Position numbers and translations under genes: made by a program. From assembly GCF_003268025.1 (NCBI RefSeq), contig NZ_QLUW01000003.1, positions 496,001-560,000 of the forward strand: 64,000 nucleotides of DNA, given 5' to 3'. Within the stretch, counting starts at the first letter, position 1; each line of letters starts with the position of its first letter. Of this stretch, positions 43,411 through 52,302 are shown one piece after another. Source of the DNA: Paenibacillus montanisoli (GTDB lineage Bacteria; Bacillota; Bacilli; Paenibacillales; Paenibacillaceae). A model generated the notes under the pieces. It was not told the DNA's origin. It saw only the letters and a program-made list of their open reading frames with translations, and searched no databases.

Positions 43411-43449
43411 CTTTCTTTCAATAGATATGGGATAATCACATATCACTCC

Positions 43450-43534
43450 GCGGTCGTGGTGGAACGGCAGACACACCATCTTGAGGGGGTGGCGCCTTAT
43501 GGGCGTGAGGGTTCAAATCCCTCCGACCGCACCA
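43450..43534 (+). tRNA. tRNA-Leu (GAG), copy 2
   Basis: An 85-base class II tRNA equal to the first Leu copy except in the variable arm, which reads GCGCCTTATGGGCGT. CCA is encoded. Confidence 0.96.
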
Positions 43535-43549
43535 ACCTTACCAATGACA

Positions 43550-43575
43550 ACCCTTGATGATTCAAGGGTCTTTTT
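43550..43575 (+). terminator. Terminator of the second tRNA cluster
   Basis: ACCCTTGA pairs with TCAAGGGT around TGAT, followed by a T-run. It is a diverged copy of the terminator of cluster one. Confidence 0.85.
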
Positions 43576-43697
43576 GTTGTCTCCAGAGCCGATTTTTTTT
43601 GGTAGCGCATTCAAATCTTTTATGCTATAACTAGAACTGTATTAGTTCGTTCGGATTAGGTTGGAATGCCTACCATGTGGCGTGCGAGGGATCAGGT

Positions 43698-44063
43698 ATG
43701 ATGGAGCATACATACAGCGGCAGCAAGGCTCTTCATCGGCAGGATGCTGCGTCGATCGTTATTTATGAAGCGTTGGTTAATTATTATTTGGATACGCGAA
43801 ACTTCCAAGCGATCGCGAAGCTGCAGGAGCAGCAGGCTGCGGCATGCCGCACGGTATGGGTATCGGCCATTGCAAGCGTGGACGGCGAATATTACATTCC
43901 CGATGAGGCGATGCGGCAGATTGAAGCTCGGATCAAGCAGGCGGCAGCTGCCGGAAATACGTTTATGCCGGATCCGCTCTATTTTATGAATCAAATGAAG
44001 GAAAGGCTTGTTGCGGAGTATCTGTCCGTTGAAGGAAACCCCTTTTACTTTGTGCCGTTTTAG
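43698..44063 (+). CDS. Hypothetical protein, 121 residues
   Basis: The ATG pair at 43698/43701 follows AGGGATCAGG. The product is helical, with YEALVNYYLDTRNFQAIAKL, a strongly Ala/Gln-rich middle, and MNQMKERLVAEYLSVEGNPF at the end. One Cys is present and no signal or membrane helix. The family is not recognised. A terminator follows, so the gene is a separate unit between the tRNAs and the GH127 gene. Confidence 0.6.
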   Translation: MMEHTYSGSKALHRQDAASIVIYEALVNYYLDTRNFQAIAKLQEQQAAACRTVWVSAIASVDGEYYIPDEAMRQIEARIKQAAAAGNTFMPDPLYFMNQMKERLVAEYLSVEGNPFYFVPF

Positions 44064-44074
44064 ATCGGATTGAA

Positions 44075-44110
44075 GCAGTCCTCCTCAAGAGGGCTGTTTT
44101 ATTTTTTATT
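44075..44110 (+). terminator. Terminator after the hypothetical gene
   Basis: CAGTCCTC (44076-44083) pairs with GAGGGCTG (44089-44096), followed by a T-rich stretch. Confidence 0.8.
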
Positions 44111-44187
44111 TGGAAGGGATTAGCTAATGAATGTCGAAGAGAAATTAGGTGAAACGATTCAACGCGCTGATAGAAGGGATGAAATTG

Positions 44188-46167
44188 ATGGGCATGCACA
44201 ACATTGCGCAAGTGACTTGGAAAGATGTAAAGCTCGGAGAAGGCTTCTGGGGCAAATGGCAGCAAACGAATGCCCGTTCTACGGTGAATGCCGTGTATGA
44301 CCGCTTCTTCGAAACGGGCCGGATTAACGCCATGCGGCTGGATTGGAAGGAAGGGATGCCGAATAAACCGCACATTTTTTGGGATTCCGATGTGGCCAAA
44401 TGGATGGAAGGCGCGGCCTACATCCTTTACTATCATGAAGACGACGAGCTTCGGCAGAAGCTGGAGCAAATCATTGATTTGATCGAAGCCGGTCAGAACG
44501 AAGCTGGCTACTTCAATTCGTACTTCCTGACTTGCGAACCGGACAATATTTTTCAGGACCGGACGGCGCATGAACTATACACGGCCGGCCATTTGATGGA
44601 AGCGTCTATCGCTCACTATTATTCGACGGGCAGTAAGCGCTTCCTTAATGTGATGACGCGCTTCGCGGATTACATTGAGCAAGCGTTCAAGCTGAACAAG
44701 ACCGCCAATTATTCCGCGCCGGGCCACCAGGAAATCGAGCTCGCGCTCGTTCGTCTCTGGCAGGCGACCGGGGAGAAGCGGTACTTGGAGCTGTCCAAGC
44801 ATTTCGTCGATGTTCGCGGGACAGATCCGCATGACCGCATTTTCTCGGTGCGGAACGGGACTTGGCCGGCTGATCCGCCGCTTAACAGCCAACTGCTCTA
44901 TAACGATACCTATGCGCAGGATGACGCGCCGGCACGTGAGCTGCCTGCGGCTGCTGGGCATGCGGTAAGAGCGATGTATTATTATTCCTCGATGGCGGAC
45001 CTCGCCAGAGTGTACAACGACGAAGAGCTGTATCAGGCGTGCCTGCGCCTGTGGGATGACGCTACGCTCCGCAAAATGTACGTGACCGGCGGCGTAAGCG
45101 GGGAGCGGTTCGGTGAAGCGATCGGCGCTTCATATATTTTGCCGAATCAGGACTCTTATGCGGAGACGTGCGCATCGATCGGCATGGCGTTCTTCGCGCA
45201 GCGTTTGTTCTCGATTCATCCCGACGCGCGTTATGCCGATATCATCGAGCGTCAAATGTATAACGGCGCATTGGCGGGGCTATCGCTCGACGGATCTGCG
45301 TTCTTCTATGATAATGCGCTGAAATCCGCGCCTGCGCACAACGATTTCTTGAAAGGCGTCCATGATACGCGGAATTTGTTCCCGAATTACCGCCGCGAGC
45401 GGGTGTTCGAATGCTCTTGCTGCCCGCCTAACATTTTGAGATTTATTGCGGCCATTGGGGAATACATCTATGCGACGGAGAAGGACACGCTGTATATTAG
45501 CCAATATGTGCAAAGCAATGCCGATATCCAGCTGGCATCCGGTGCGCTTCATGTCGCGCAGACAACGAACTATCCTTGGACGGAAACCGTTTCGATTCAA
45601 GTGGATGCCGCGCGTATGCCGGATGCGGTGATCGCGCTCCGTATGCCGGGATGGTGCGTGAACCCGAGCGTATCGGTAAACGGCGCTGCGGTGTACGACC
45701 AGCATACGCTAGCATCGGGCATCGAACTCAAGCATGGCTATTTGTACATTCCAATGAGCATGATTGCGGGAGACACCGTCGAGCTGAAATTCCCGATGCC
45801 GGTCGTCGAGCTCGAGGCGAATCCGCTTGTAGCCGAAGCGGCAGGCAAAGTGGCGCTGATGCGCGGGCCGGTGGTCTACTGCTTGGAAGCGGCGGATAAT
45901 GACTTCAATCTCTTCGATATGATCGTTCTGCGGGATCCTCAGTACAGGCAGGATCTTCGAGATGTTAATGGCGTTCCGGTTGTCATGCTGCAGGGCCAGG
46001 CGGCAGTCCGTTCGCGCGGAAATTGGGAGCAAACGCTGTATCGCATGGGCAGTTCCAAATACGAGAAGGTCGCTTTCACGGCCGTGCCGTATTTTGCATG
46101 GGCGAACCGCGAGGCCGGCGACATGTCGGTCTGGCTGCAAAAGGAATCCAATCTGTTCGGCGAATAG
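44188..46167 (+). CDS. Glycoside hydrolase family 127 (beta-L-arabinofuranosidase-like)
   Basis: I start at ATG 44188, nine bases after AAGGG; ATGs at 44179 and 44194 are close alternatives. The 659-residue protein is an intracellular (alpha/alpha)6-barrel enzyme of the former DUF1680 group. Matching HypBA1 of Bifidobacterium, the zinc-bound catalytic cysteine lies in CSCCPPN near residue 411, and the acid/base Glu in YAETCASIGMAFF near residue 326. The family releases L-arabinofuranose from plant or glycoprotein sugars, but some members differ, so the exact substrate is open. No transporter lies beside it. Confidence 0.9.
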   Translation: MGMHNIAQVTWKDVKLGEGFWGKWQQTNARSTVNAVYDRFFETGRINAMRLDWKEGMPNKPHIFWDSDVAKWMEGAAYILYYHEDDELRQKLEQIIDLIEAGQNEAGYFNSYFLTCEPDNIFQDRTAHELYTAGHLMEASIAHYYSTGSKRFLNVMTRFADYIEQAFKLNKTANYSAPGHQEIELALVRLWQATGEKRYLELSKHFVDVRGTDPHDRIFSVRNGTWPADPPLNSQLLYNDTYAQDDAPARELPAAAGHAVRAMYYYSSMADLARVYNDEELYQACLRLWDDATLRKMYVTGGVSGERFGEAIGASYILPNQDSYAETCASIGMAFFAQRLFSIHPDARYADIIERQMYNGALAGLSLDGSAFFYDNALKSAPAHNDFLKGVHDTRNLFPNYRRERVFECSCCPPNILRFIAAIGEYIYATEKDTLYISQYVQSNADIQLASGALHVAQTTNYPWTETVSIQVDAARMPDAVIALRMPGWCVNPSVSVNGAAVYDQHTLASGIELKHGYLYIPMSMIAGDTVELKFPMPVVELEANPLVAEAAGKVALMRGPVVYCLEAADNDFNLFDMIVLRDPQYRQDLRDVNGVPVVMLQGQAAVRSRGNWEQTLYRMGSSKYEKVAFTAVPYFAWANREAGDMSVWLQKESNLFGE

Positions 46168-46179
46168 TCATTCAAATCA

Positions 46180-46209
46180 GGGCCATCCTTCGGGGATGGC
46201 CTTTTTTTC
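46180..46209 (+). terminator. Terminator of the GH127 gene
   Basis: GGCCATCC (46181-46188) pairs with GGATGGCC (46194-46201), then seven T. Confidence 0.92.
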
Positions 46210-46301
46210 TTGGGCTGTAAGCGGCTTCCATCTTGTATTGAACGTCTCCGGGTGCTAAAACTAATAGAGATACGAAATTTTCCTGAAACTAAGGAGTAGC
46301 A

Positions 46302-47654
46302 ATGCTTAGAAAAATCATTCGCAAATTGTCGCCGGCACGGCTCATCGTCACTGCCTATCTCATCGGGGTGATCGTCATTACGGGGCTGCTGATGCTGCCG
46401 ATCAGCTGGAAGCCCGGTGTCCGGCTGTCTTTTATCGATGCGCTGTTTACGGCGGTAAGCGCCGTCAGCGTGACCGGATTGACTACGGTCAGCACGGGCG
46501 ATACGTTCAGCGTCTTCGGGGCATCGGTACTGATCTTCGCGTTCCAGTTCGGCGGGATCGGCATCATGACGCTTGGCAGCTTCTATTGGTTTCTGCTGGG
46601 GGAGAACATCGGCCTCCTCGAGCGCAAGCTGATTATGATCGACCAGAACCGGAACCAGCTGAGCGGGCTCGTCCATCTGATGAGGCTTGTGCTGCTGCTG
46701 ACGCTGTCGATCGAGCTTTTGGCCACGATTACGTTCGCCGTTTATTTCTATTCGAGCGGATATTCGGACACGTTTGGCCATGCGATCTTCAACAGCTTAT
46801 TCCATTCCATCTCGGCTTTTACGAACGCCGGCTTCGATTTGTTCGGAGATTCGCTGCTTCGCTACACGGATGATTATTTCGTGCAAAGCCTCACAATGAT
46901 GCTAATCGTGCTCGGGGCGGTAGGCTTTCCGGTTCTCGCTGAGGTGGTGGAATGGGCGAGGGGAAAGAACAAGCGGTTCCGGTTCTCCCTATTTACGAAG
47001 GTGACGATGGTGACGCATGCGATTCTGATCGTGCTTGGTTTTTTCGCAATCTGGCTGACCGAAATCGGAAATTCGTTCGCCGGGATGCCACTGCACCAGC
47101 AAATGATGAATTCGCTGTTCGCTTCCGTTACTTCCCGAAGCGCAGGCTTGACGACGATTGACGTCTCGTCTCTGCACCAGGCGTCACTGCTGCTCATCTC
47201 GGTACTCATGTTTATCGGCGCAAGCCCGTCCAGCATGGGCGGAGGCGTCCGGACGACGACGATTGCCGTCATCGCGTCCGTCATGGTGAGCTTCGCACGG
47301 GGCGACAAGGAGACGCGCATGTTCGGCCGCTCGATCAGCAAGGACGATGTGTACAAGAGCTTCGTTTTCTTCGCCATGTCCGTGTTGCTGCTCATCGTCG
47401 GCATCTTCGCCGTTCTCATGGCGGAAGAGCATCGCTACGATCTGTCGGCTGTATTGTTCGAGGTAGCTTCCGCCTTCGGTACTTGCGGACTGTCGACGGG
47501 GATTACAGGCGCGCTCCATGATTCCGCCAAAATCACGCTGATTTTGCTTATGTTCATCGGCCGTATCGGCATGTTCCTCTTCTTCTCCTTATTTACTTCC
47601 GGCAAGAAGAAGCCTGACATTAAATATATCGAGGAAAAGCTGATCATCGGATAG
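46302..47654 (+). CDS. ktrB: Potassium uptake channel subunit KtrB/TrkH
   Basis: The 450-residue membrane protein is a K+ translocating subunit with four M1-P-M2 repeats. The filter glycines appear in SAVSVTGLTTV (residue 53), SAFTNAGFDLFG (168), SRSAGLTTID (275) and ASAFGTCGLSTG (390), the last three with conserved AFT/SRS contexts. CTAAGGAGTAG precedes the ATG. The regulatory RCK partner KtrA is not adjacent, as often happens for the KtrC/D pair of Bacillus. The protein would be gated by a cytosolic ring encoded elsewhere, commonly c-di-AMP controlled. Confidence 0.94.
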   Translation: MLRKIIRKLSPARLIVTAYLIGVIVITGLLMLPISWKPGVRLSFIDALFTAVSAVSVTGLTTVSTGDTFSVFGASVLIFAFQFGGIGIMTLGSFYWFLLGENIGLLERKLIMIDQNRNQLSGLVHLMRLVLLLTLSIELLATITFAVYFYSSGYSDTFGHAIFNSLFHSISAFTNAGFDLFGDSLLRYTDDYFVQSLTMMLIVLGAVGFPVLAEVVEWARGKNKRFRFSLFTKVTMVTHAILIVLGFFAIWLTEIGNSFAGMPLHQQMMNSLFASVTSRSAGLTTIDVSSLHQASLLLISVLMFIGASPSSMGGGVRTTTIAVIASVMVSFARGDKETRMFGRSISKDDVYKSFVFFAMSVLLLIVGIFAVLMAEEHRYDLSAVLFEVASAFGTCGLSTGITGALHDSAKITLILLMFIGRIGMFLFFSLFTSGKKKPDIKYIEEKLIIG

Positions 47655-47733
47655 CTGATAGCCTCCGATTGAACGGGCCGGGCGGACAGGCCTATTATCG
47701 AAAGGACAACTTGCGTAAAGGGGATGGCATGCA

Positions 47734-48663
47734 ATGAGTGGTTTGTATCATGTACTGGGGGCCAAGCAATTCGACCGTAAAGAGCTGGAGGAGCTGTTCG
47801 CGTCGGCGAAAGGCATGGAGCAGGTGGCGCAGGGTGGCGGCAGCAATCGGTTTCCGAACAAAATCATGAGCACGCTCTTCTTCGAGGCGAGCACGCGTAC
47901 CCGCTTCTCCTTCGAGTCGGCGATGCACCGTTTGGGCGGCCGAGTAATCGGCACCGAGAACGCCAGTCAATTCTCCTCAACGATCAAAGGCGAAACCTTG
48001 GAGGATACGATCCGGATTATTTCGGGCTACAGCGACCTGATCGTGCTGCGCCATACGGAAATCGGCGCCGCGAAACGCGCCGCGGCCGTCTCGGACGTGC
48101 CGGTCATCAATGCCGGAGACGGCTCGGGCGAGCATCCGACCCAAGCGCTGCTTGATTTGTATACGATCCAGAAAGAATTCGGCCGCATCGACGGGCTGCA
48201 CATCGCAATGATCGGCGATTTGACCTATGGCCGCACCGTCCATTCCTTGAGCTATCTGCTGGCGAATTACAGGGATGTCCATCTGTCCTTTATTTCGCCG
48301 GATAACGTACGTATTCCGACTTATGTGAAGAAGTATTTAGACGAGAATGGCATTTCCTATCAGGAAACGATTGATCTTGAAGGCATTGCCAAGACGGCGG
48401 ACGTCTTCTACCAAACGCGCATTCAGAAGGAACGGTTCCCTTCCCCGGAGGAGTACAGCAAAGCGGAGGGCAAGTACATTATAGACCGCAAGCTGCTGGA
48501 TACGATAAAGGCGGAAGCCATGATTCTTCACCCGCTACCGCGCGCAGGCGAAATTCACCCCGAGGTGGATGCCGATCCGCGGGCGGCTTATTTCAGGCAA
48601 GCCCAGAGCGGTCTCTATATCCGGATGGCGCTTGTGGAGAAATGTCTGACGACGATGAAGTAG
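47734..48663 (+). CDS. pyrB: Aspartate carbamoyltransferase catalytic subunit, enteric type
   Basis: The 309-residue protein catalyses the first committed step of pyrimidine synthesis. The carbamoyl phosphate loop FFEASTRTRFSFESAM is at residue 49, the swinging segment is QFSSTIKGETLEDT, and HPTQALLDLYTIQ, GDLTYGRTVHSL and HPLPRAGEI complete the site. The YGRTVHSL phrase is that of E. coli PyrB, whereas Bacillus PyrB has a different segment here. It stands alone, with no pyr operon genes and no pyrI regulatory chain adjacent. A strong terminator closes it. Confidence 0.93.
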   Translation: MSGLYHVLGAKQFDRKELEELFASAKGMEQVAQGGGSNRFPNKIMSTLFFEASTRTRFSFESAMHRLGGRVIGTENASQFSSTIKGETLEDTIRIISGYSDLIVLRHTEIGAAKRAAAVSDVPVINAGDGSGEHPTQALLDLYTIQKEFGRIDGLHIAMIGDLTYGRTVHSLSYLLANYRDVHLSFISPDNVRIPTYVKKYLDENGISYQETIDLEGIAKTADVFYQTRIQKERFPSPEEYSKAEGKYIIDRKLLDTIKAEAMILHPLPRAGEIHPEVDADPRAAYFRQAQSGLYIRMALVEKCLTTMK

Positions 48664-48677
48664 GCTTCATGCGATAC

Positions 48678-48728
48678 AAAAAGGGAGCTGATCCGAAGCC
48701 GTGAAGGCTTAATGATCAGCTCCTTTTT
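48678..48728. terminator. Terminator between pyrB and map
   Basis: GGAGCTGATC (48684-48693) pairs with GATCAGCTCC (48714-48723), with an inner AAGCC/GGCTT and A/T tails on both sides, serving both convergent genes. Confidence 0.92.
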
Positions 48729-48729
48729 G

Positions 48730-49476
48730 TTATTGCTTCGTAAGTATGATCGGACCGTCTTCCGTAATCGCGATCGTGTGCTCGTATTGCGCGGAAAGTC
48801 CGCCGTCAATCGTTCTTGCCGTCCATCCGTCGGAATCGATTTTGCTTCGCCATTCGCCGGTGTTCAGCATCGGCTCGATCGTCATGACCATGCCGGCCTT
48901 CAGCCGGATGCCGCGTCCCGGCGGCCCGTAATGCGGTACCTGCGGCTCTTCGTGCATGTCGCGTCCGATGCCGTGGCCGATAAATTCGCGGACAACCGAG
49001 AAGCCGGCTGCCTCGGCATGCTTTTGGATCGCGTTGGACACATCGCCCATCCGGTTGCCTACGACGGCCTGTTCAATGCCTTTGTACATCGATTCCTCGG
49101 TAACGGTTAGCAGCCGCTTAGCCTGCTCGGATACGTTGCCAACCGCGTACGACCATGCGGAGTCCGCCAGCCAGCCGTTCAAATTGACGACCATGTCGAT
49201 CGTCACGATGTCGCCGTCCTTCAGCGGCGCAGCCGAAGGGAATCCGTGGCAAATAACGTCATTGAGGGAAGCGCAGGTGGCATAGGCATAGCCTTTGTAG
49301 CCCTTCTGCTCCGGCTTGGCGCCGTGCTTCTCGAGAAACCGCTCCACGAATTGGTCGATTTCGTTCGTTGTAATGCCGGGCTTGATCATGCCCGCGATTT
49401 CGCGGTGGCAGGCCGCGAGAATTTCGCCTGCTTTGCGCATATTTTCGATTTCTTCTTTGGTTTTAATTATGATCAT
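48730..49476 (-). CDS. map: Methionine aminopeptidase, type I
   Basis: ATG 49476 follows AGAGGTGTAAC. The 248-residue enzyme removes the initiator Met from new proteins. The two-metal ligands are visible: the substrate His in CHGFPSAAPL, Asp in VTIDMVVNLNG, Asp in LADSAWSYAVG, His in GHGIGRDMHEEP, and Glu in TIEPMLNTG and YEHTIAITE. It lacks the N-terminal zinc-finger extension. It is not in the ribosomal-protein operon, where Firmicutes usually keep one map, so it is probably a second copy. Confidence 0.96.
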   Translation of the reverse strand: MIIIKTKEEIENMRKAGEILAACHREIAGMIKPGITTNEIDQFVERFLEKHGAKPEQKGYKGYAYATCASLNDVICHGFPSAAPLKDGDIVTIDMVVNLNGWLADSAWSYAVGNVSEQAKRLLTVTEESMYKGIEQAVVGNRMGDVSNAIQKHAEAAGFSVVREFIGHGIGRDMHEEPQVPHYGPPGRGIRLKAGMVMTIEPMLNTGEWRSKIDSDGWTARTIDGGLSAQYEHTIAITEDGPIILTKQ

Positions 49477-49608
49477 GTTACACCTCTTCAATCGCTAATT
49501 ATAGAGAAAAAAACCGGCTTCGTAAAGAAACGGGCTATCGTCCTCGGCTTGCCGTCGAAAAGGCAATACTCATGGAGATGGAGGATGCCGGCAAGCGGAT
49601 CAAACAGA

Positions 49609-49644
49609 AACGGCTGTCTCCGATTTTATATGCGGGCAGCCGTT
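49609..49644 (-). terminator. Candidate terminator of the serine dehydratase unit
   Basis: AACGGCTG (49609-49616) pairs with CAGCCGTT (49637-49644) with inner pairing. On the minus strand only a short TTTCTGTTT follows, so it is a weak terminator. Confidence 0.55.
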
Positions 49645-49669
49645 GTTTGCTTGCGTCTTGCGTCTTGCG

Positions 49670-50584
49670 TCAATCATGCTTATCTTTGGCCTTGTCTTTG
49701 ACTTGTTTCTTCTTATTCTTCAACTCGTCCATAATTTTGCGGCCTGTCGGCGTTTGGGCAAGACCTCCGCCAGCCGTTTCCCGGTGAATTTCGGGCATAG
49801 CCGAGCCTACCTCGAGCATCACTTGAATGACTTCGTCCGACGGGATGACGCTCCGAACGCCTGCCAGCGCCATATCGGCCGCCGCCAGAGCTGTGACCGC
49901 GCCGAAGCCGTTGCGGACGATGCACGGAATTTCCACGAGCCCGCCGACGGGATCGCAGATGAGCCCGAGCGTGTTCTTGAGCGCGAGGCCGACGGAATGA
50001 ATCGCTTGCGCAGGCGTGCCGCCTCTTAGTTCGACGAGCGCGCCGGCCGCCATGCCGATGGCGGAGCCGACCTCGGCTTGGCAGCCGCCTTCGGCGCCGG
50101 AGACGAAGGAGTTGTTGGCGATGACAAAGCCGATCGCACCGGCGGCGAACAAGGCGTAGACGAGCTCCTCGTCTGCGAGACCGAAGCGTTCCTGCGTGCT
50201 GACGAAGACGCCGGGGATAATGCCGCAGGAGCCAGCCGTCGGCGTTGCGATGATGCGCCCCATAGAGGCGTTGACCTCGGAAACCGCCAGCGCGTAAGCC
50301 ATTGCATCGCTGGCCGGCCCGCCGAGGCTCGGCTCGAGCGTCTGCCGCTTCGCCAACACGCGCTGTGCATCAAGACCGGTCAAGCCGCTGCGCGACGTCG
50401 TATTCTCATGCAAGCCGCGCTGCACCGCTTCCTTCATGACACCGTAATACGCGGCCATCTTGGCGAACTCGTCCTGCGGAGCTTTGCCGGACTCCGCGCA
50501 TTGCTCCTCGAGCATGAGCTTGCCGATCGATAGCCCGCGTGACGCGCACAGCTCGCCGAGTTCCGATAACGTCCGAAATTTCAT
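49670..50584 (-). CDS. sdaAA: L-serine dehydratase, alpha subunit
   Basis: The 304-residue alpha chain carries the 4Fe-4S cluster that converts L-serine to pyruvate and ammonia. Conserved pieces are MGRIIATPTAGSCGIIPGV, ANNSFVSGAEGGCQAEVGSA and LICDPVGGLVEIPCI, with the cysteines that hold the cluster. The C-terminus ends in a very basic tail (KNKKKQVKDKAKDKH) that is unusual. The start overlaps the beta-subunit stop by four bases, so the two chains are translated in concert. Confidence 0.95.
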   Translation of the reverse strand: MKFRTLSELGELCASRGLSIGKLMLEEQCAESGKAPQDEFAKMAAYYGVMKEAVQRGLHENTTSRSGLTGLDAQRVLAKRQTLEPSLGGPASDAMAYALAVSEVNASMGRIIATPTAGSCGIIPGVFVSTQERFGLADEELVYALFAAGAIGFVIANNSFVSGAEGGCQAEVGSAIGMAAGALVELRGGTPAQAIHSVGLALKNTLGLICDPVGGLVEIPCIVRNGFGAVTALAAADMALAGVRSVIPSDEVIQVMLEVGSAMPEIHRETAGGGLAQTPTGRKIMDELKNKKKQVKDKAKDKHD

Positions 50585-51273
50585 AATGAACCCTCCGTTT
50601 GGCTTAGATCCACCGTGTATACTTGCTGCACATTTGCGATCGCGTTGATCCGCTCGATCAGAGGTGACGGAATGGCCCCGTCAAGCTCCAGCACGGTAAG
50701 CGCATCCCCGCTTCTTCCTTTACGGTCAACGGACATATGCCCGATATTCACGCTTTCATTTTTAAGCAGAGAAGTCAAATCGGCGATAACGCCGGGTCTG
50801 TCTGCATGTCTGATTACAAGCGTCGGGTAAATGCCGGTCAACTTCACGGCAAATTCGTTAACCTCGACGATCTCGATGTTGCCGCCTCCAATCGAGGTGC
50901 CGATAAGGGACAGCTGCCGCTGCTCTGGGCTCTCCATCGAAAGGATCAGCTTTACCGTATTGGGATGCGAATACAATCCCTTGCCTTGCTCAAACGAAAT
51001 CTCCATGCCGCGTTCCTCGGCAATTTCAAGCGCTTGCGGAATGCGGCGGTCATCGGTCGCGAAGCCGAGCAGGCCGCTGACGACGGCGACATCTGTTCCG
51101 TGTCCTTGATAAGTGGCGGCGAAGGAGCCGTAGAAAATAATCTCGGCTTTGTCAGGCACGCCGCCAAGCAGCTGGCCTGCAACCAGGCCGATCCGCACCG
51201 CGCCTGCCGTATGGGAGCTGGAGGGCCCGACCATGGAGGGCCCGATGATGGAGAAGACATCTTTAAATCGCAT
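50581..51273 (-). CDS. sdaAB: L-serine dehydratase, beta subunit
   Basis: ATG 51273 follows CCGGAGGTG; longer in-frame starts have no site. The 230-residue chain opens with DVFSIIGPSMVGPSSSHTAG, the signature of the beta domain, and ends with an ACT domain (TGIYPTLVIRHADRPGVIAD onwards) that probably senses serine. It lies just before sdaAA. An inverted repeat TTGACCG/CGGTCAA (51296-51324) sits in the short gap to the AraC gene upstream on the same strand. Confidence 0.95.
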   Translation of the reverse strand: MRFKDVFSIIGPSMVGPSSSHTAGAVRIGLVAGQLLGGVPDKAEIIFYGSFAATYQGHGTDVAVVSGLLGFATDDRRIPQALEIAEERGMEISFEQGKGLYSHPNTVKLILSMESPEQRQLSLIGTSIGGGNIEIVEVNEFAVKLTGIYPTLVIRHADRPGVIADLTSLLKNESVNIGHMSVDRKGRSGDALTVLELDGAIPSPLIERINAIANVQQVYTVDLSQTEGSL

Positions 51274-51351
51274 TCGGCGGCACCTCCGGATGAAGTTGAC
51301 CGGATCGTTGCAAGCGGCGGTCAATCATCATGTATTGTTTCCAATCGAAAG

Positions 51352-52212
51352 TCAGCGGTATGCGGCAGGAGAAACGCCGTACTTCTGTCTGAAGACGCGG
51401 TAAAAGTAAGAATAGCTGCCGAACCCGCACGTCACCGCGATCTGTTCCAGCGTCATCGTGCTGTATTTGATCCGGTCGAGCGCCATGGATAAACGGACAT
51501 TTTGGGTATACTGAATGATGGTCATTCCATAGCATTCCTTGAAGAGATGGACCGTGCGCGACACGCTGAGGCCGACGTACTTGGCGACCTCGGCGACCGT
51601 AAACGACCGGGCTGCGTTTTCGTCGATGAAGTTCTTCATGCGGGTCGCGACGAAGGACTTCCCTTGCAGCACCGATTGCGTCGCAATCGCCCGGTCAATG
51701 CCGAGACAGAGCGCGCGCAGCAAGTAGTCCGCGAGCTCCGGATCCTCCGCTTCAAATCGGCGCTTCTCCAGGATGAGCGCCTGCCAAATCGACAGCCAAC
51801 GCTCATCCGGCACCACCTTGACCTTCTGGGGGCGGTCTTTGCGGCTCCACCACTCGTCAAGCCAGCTCCCGCGGCAGATTATATAGTAATCTCCGCTTGA
51901 GATTTCACCTTGGCCGCTCTCTTGAGAAGGAGTCGGCGCAATATTCAGTTGATAAGAGTCTCCCGGCCTGAACAGCAGAAGATCGCCGGCTTCGATGCGC
52001 TGCATCTTCCCGTCAACAAGCGCCTCGCAGCTGCCGTCCATCTGCAGCCGAATGACATAGGCGCTCAAGCCGGCAAGGTTGTTAAAATGGAACGGATTCG
52101 TGTGATAAGAGTAGTTGCAGCTCAATATTTCGCTTAGCATGATGTTGTCGCTCCAATTTGCAGCAAAATTGTACATGTCACTGTTATATAATACATCTCG
52201 ATCTGACGCCAT
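51352..52212 (-). CDS. AraC-family regulator of the sugar genes to its right
   Basis: The 286-residue protein has a cupin sensing domain (VIRLQMDGSCEALVDGKMQ, LLLFRPGDSYQLNI) and C-terminal AraC helices FTVAEVAKYVGLSVSRTVHL and LEQIAVTCGFGSYSYFYRVF. No good binding site is seen; ATG 52212 is preferred, GTG 52218 is possible. It is divergent from the isomerase and oxidoreductase genes, with their promoter between, which argues that it controls them. It also reads towards sdaAB, 78 bases away, so readthrough into sdaAB is possible. Confidence 0.9.
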   Translation of the reverse strand: MASDRDVLYNSDMYNFAANWSDNIMLSEILSCNYSYHTNPFHFNNLAGLSAYVIRLQMDGSCEALVDGKMQRIEAGDLLLFRPGDSYQLNIAPTPSQESGQGEISSGDYYIICRGSWLDEWWSRKDRPQKVKVVPDERWLSIWQALILEKRRFEAEDPELADYLLRALCLGIDRAIATQSVLQGKSFVATRMKNFIDENAARSFTVAEVAKYVGLSVSRTVHLFKECYGMTIIQYTQNVRLSMALDRIKYSTMTLEQIAVTCGFGSYSYFYRVFRQKYGVSPAAYR

Positions 52213-52226
52213 TTCCACTATAATGG

Positions 52227-52255
52227 TTGTCAGATTGGTAAACTATTTGTAAGAT
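52227..52255 (+). promoter_or_regulatory. Promoter of the isomerase-oxidoreductase unit
   Basis: TTGTCA (52227-52232) and TAAGAT (52250-52255) are exactly 17 bases apart, 48 bases before the GTG. Confidence 0.65.
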
Positions 52256-52302
52256 TGGCGCACAACTCGGCGTCCATCCGCATTATGAAAGGAAGATCTT
52301 AA

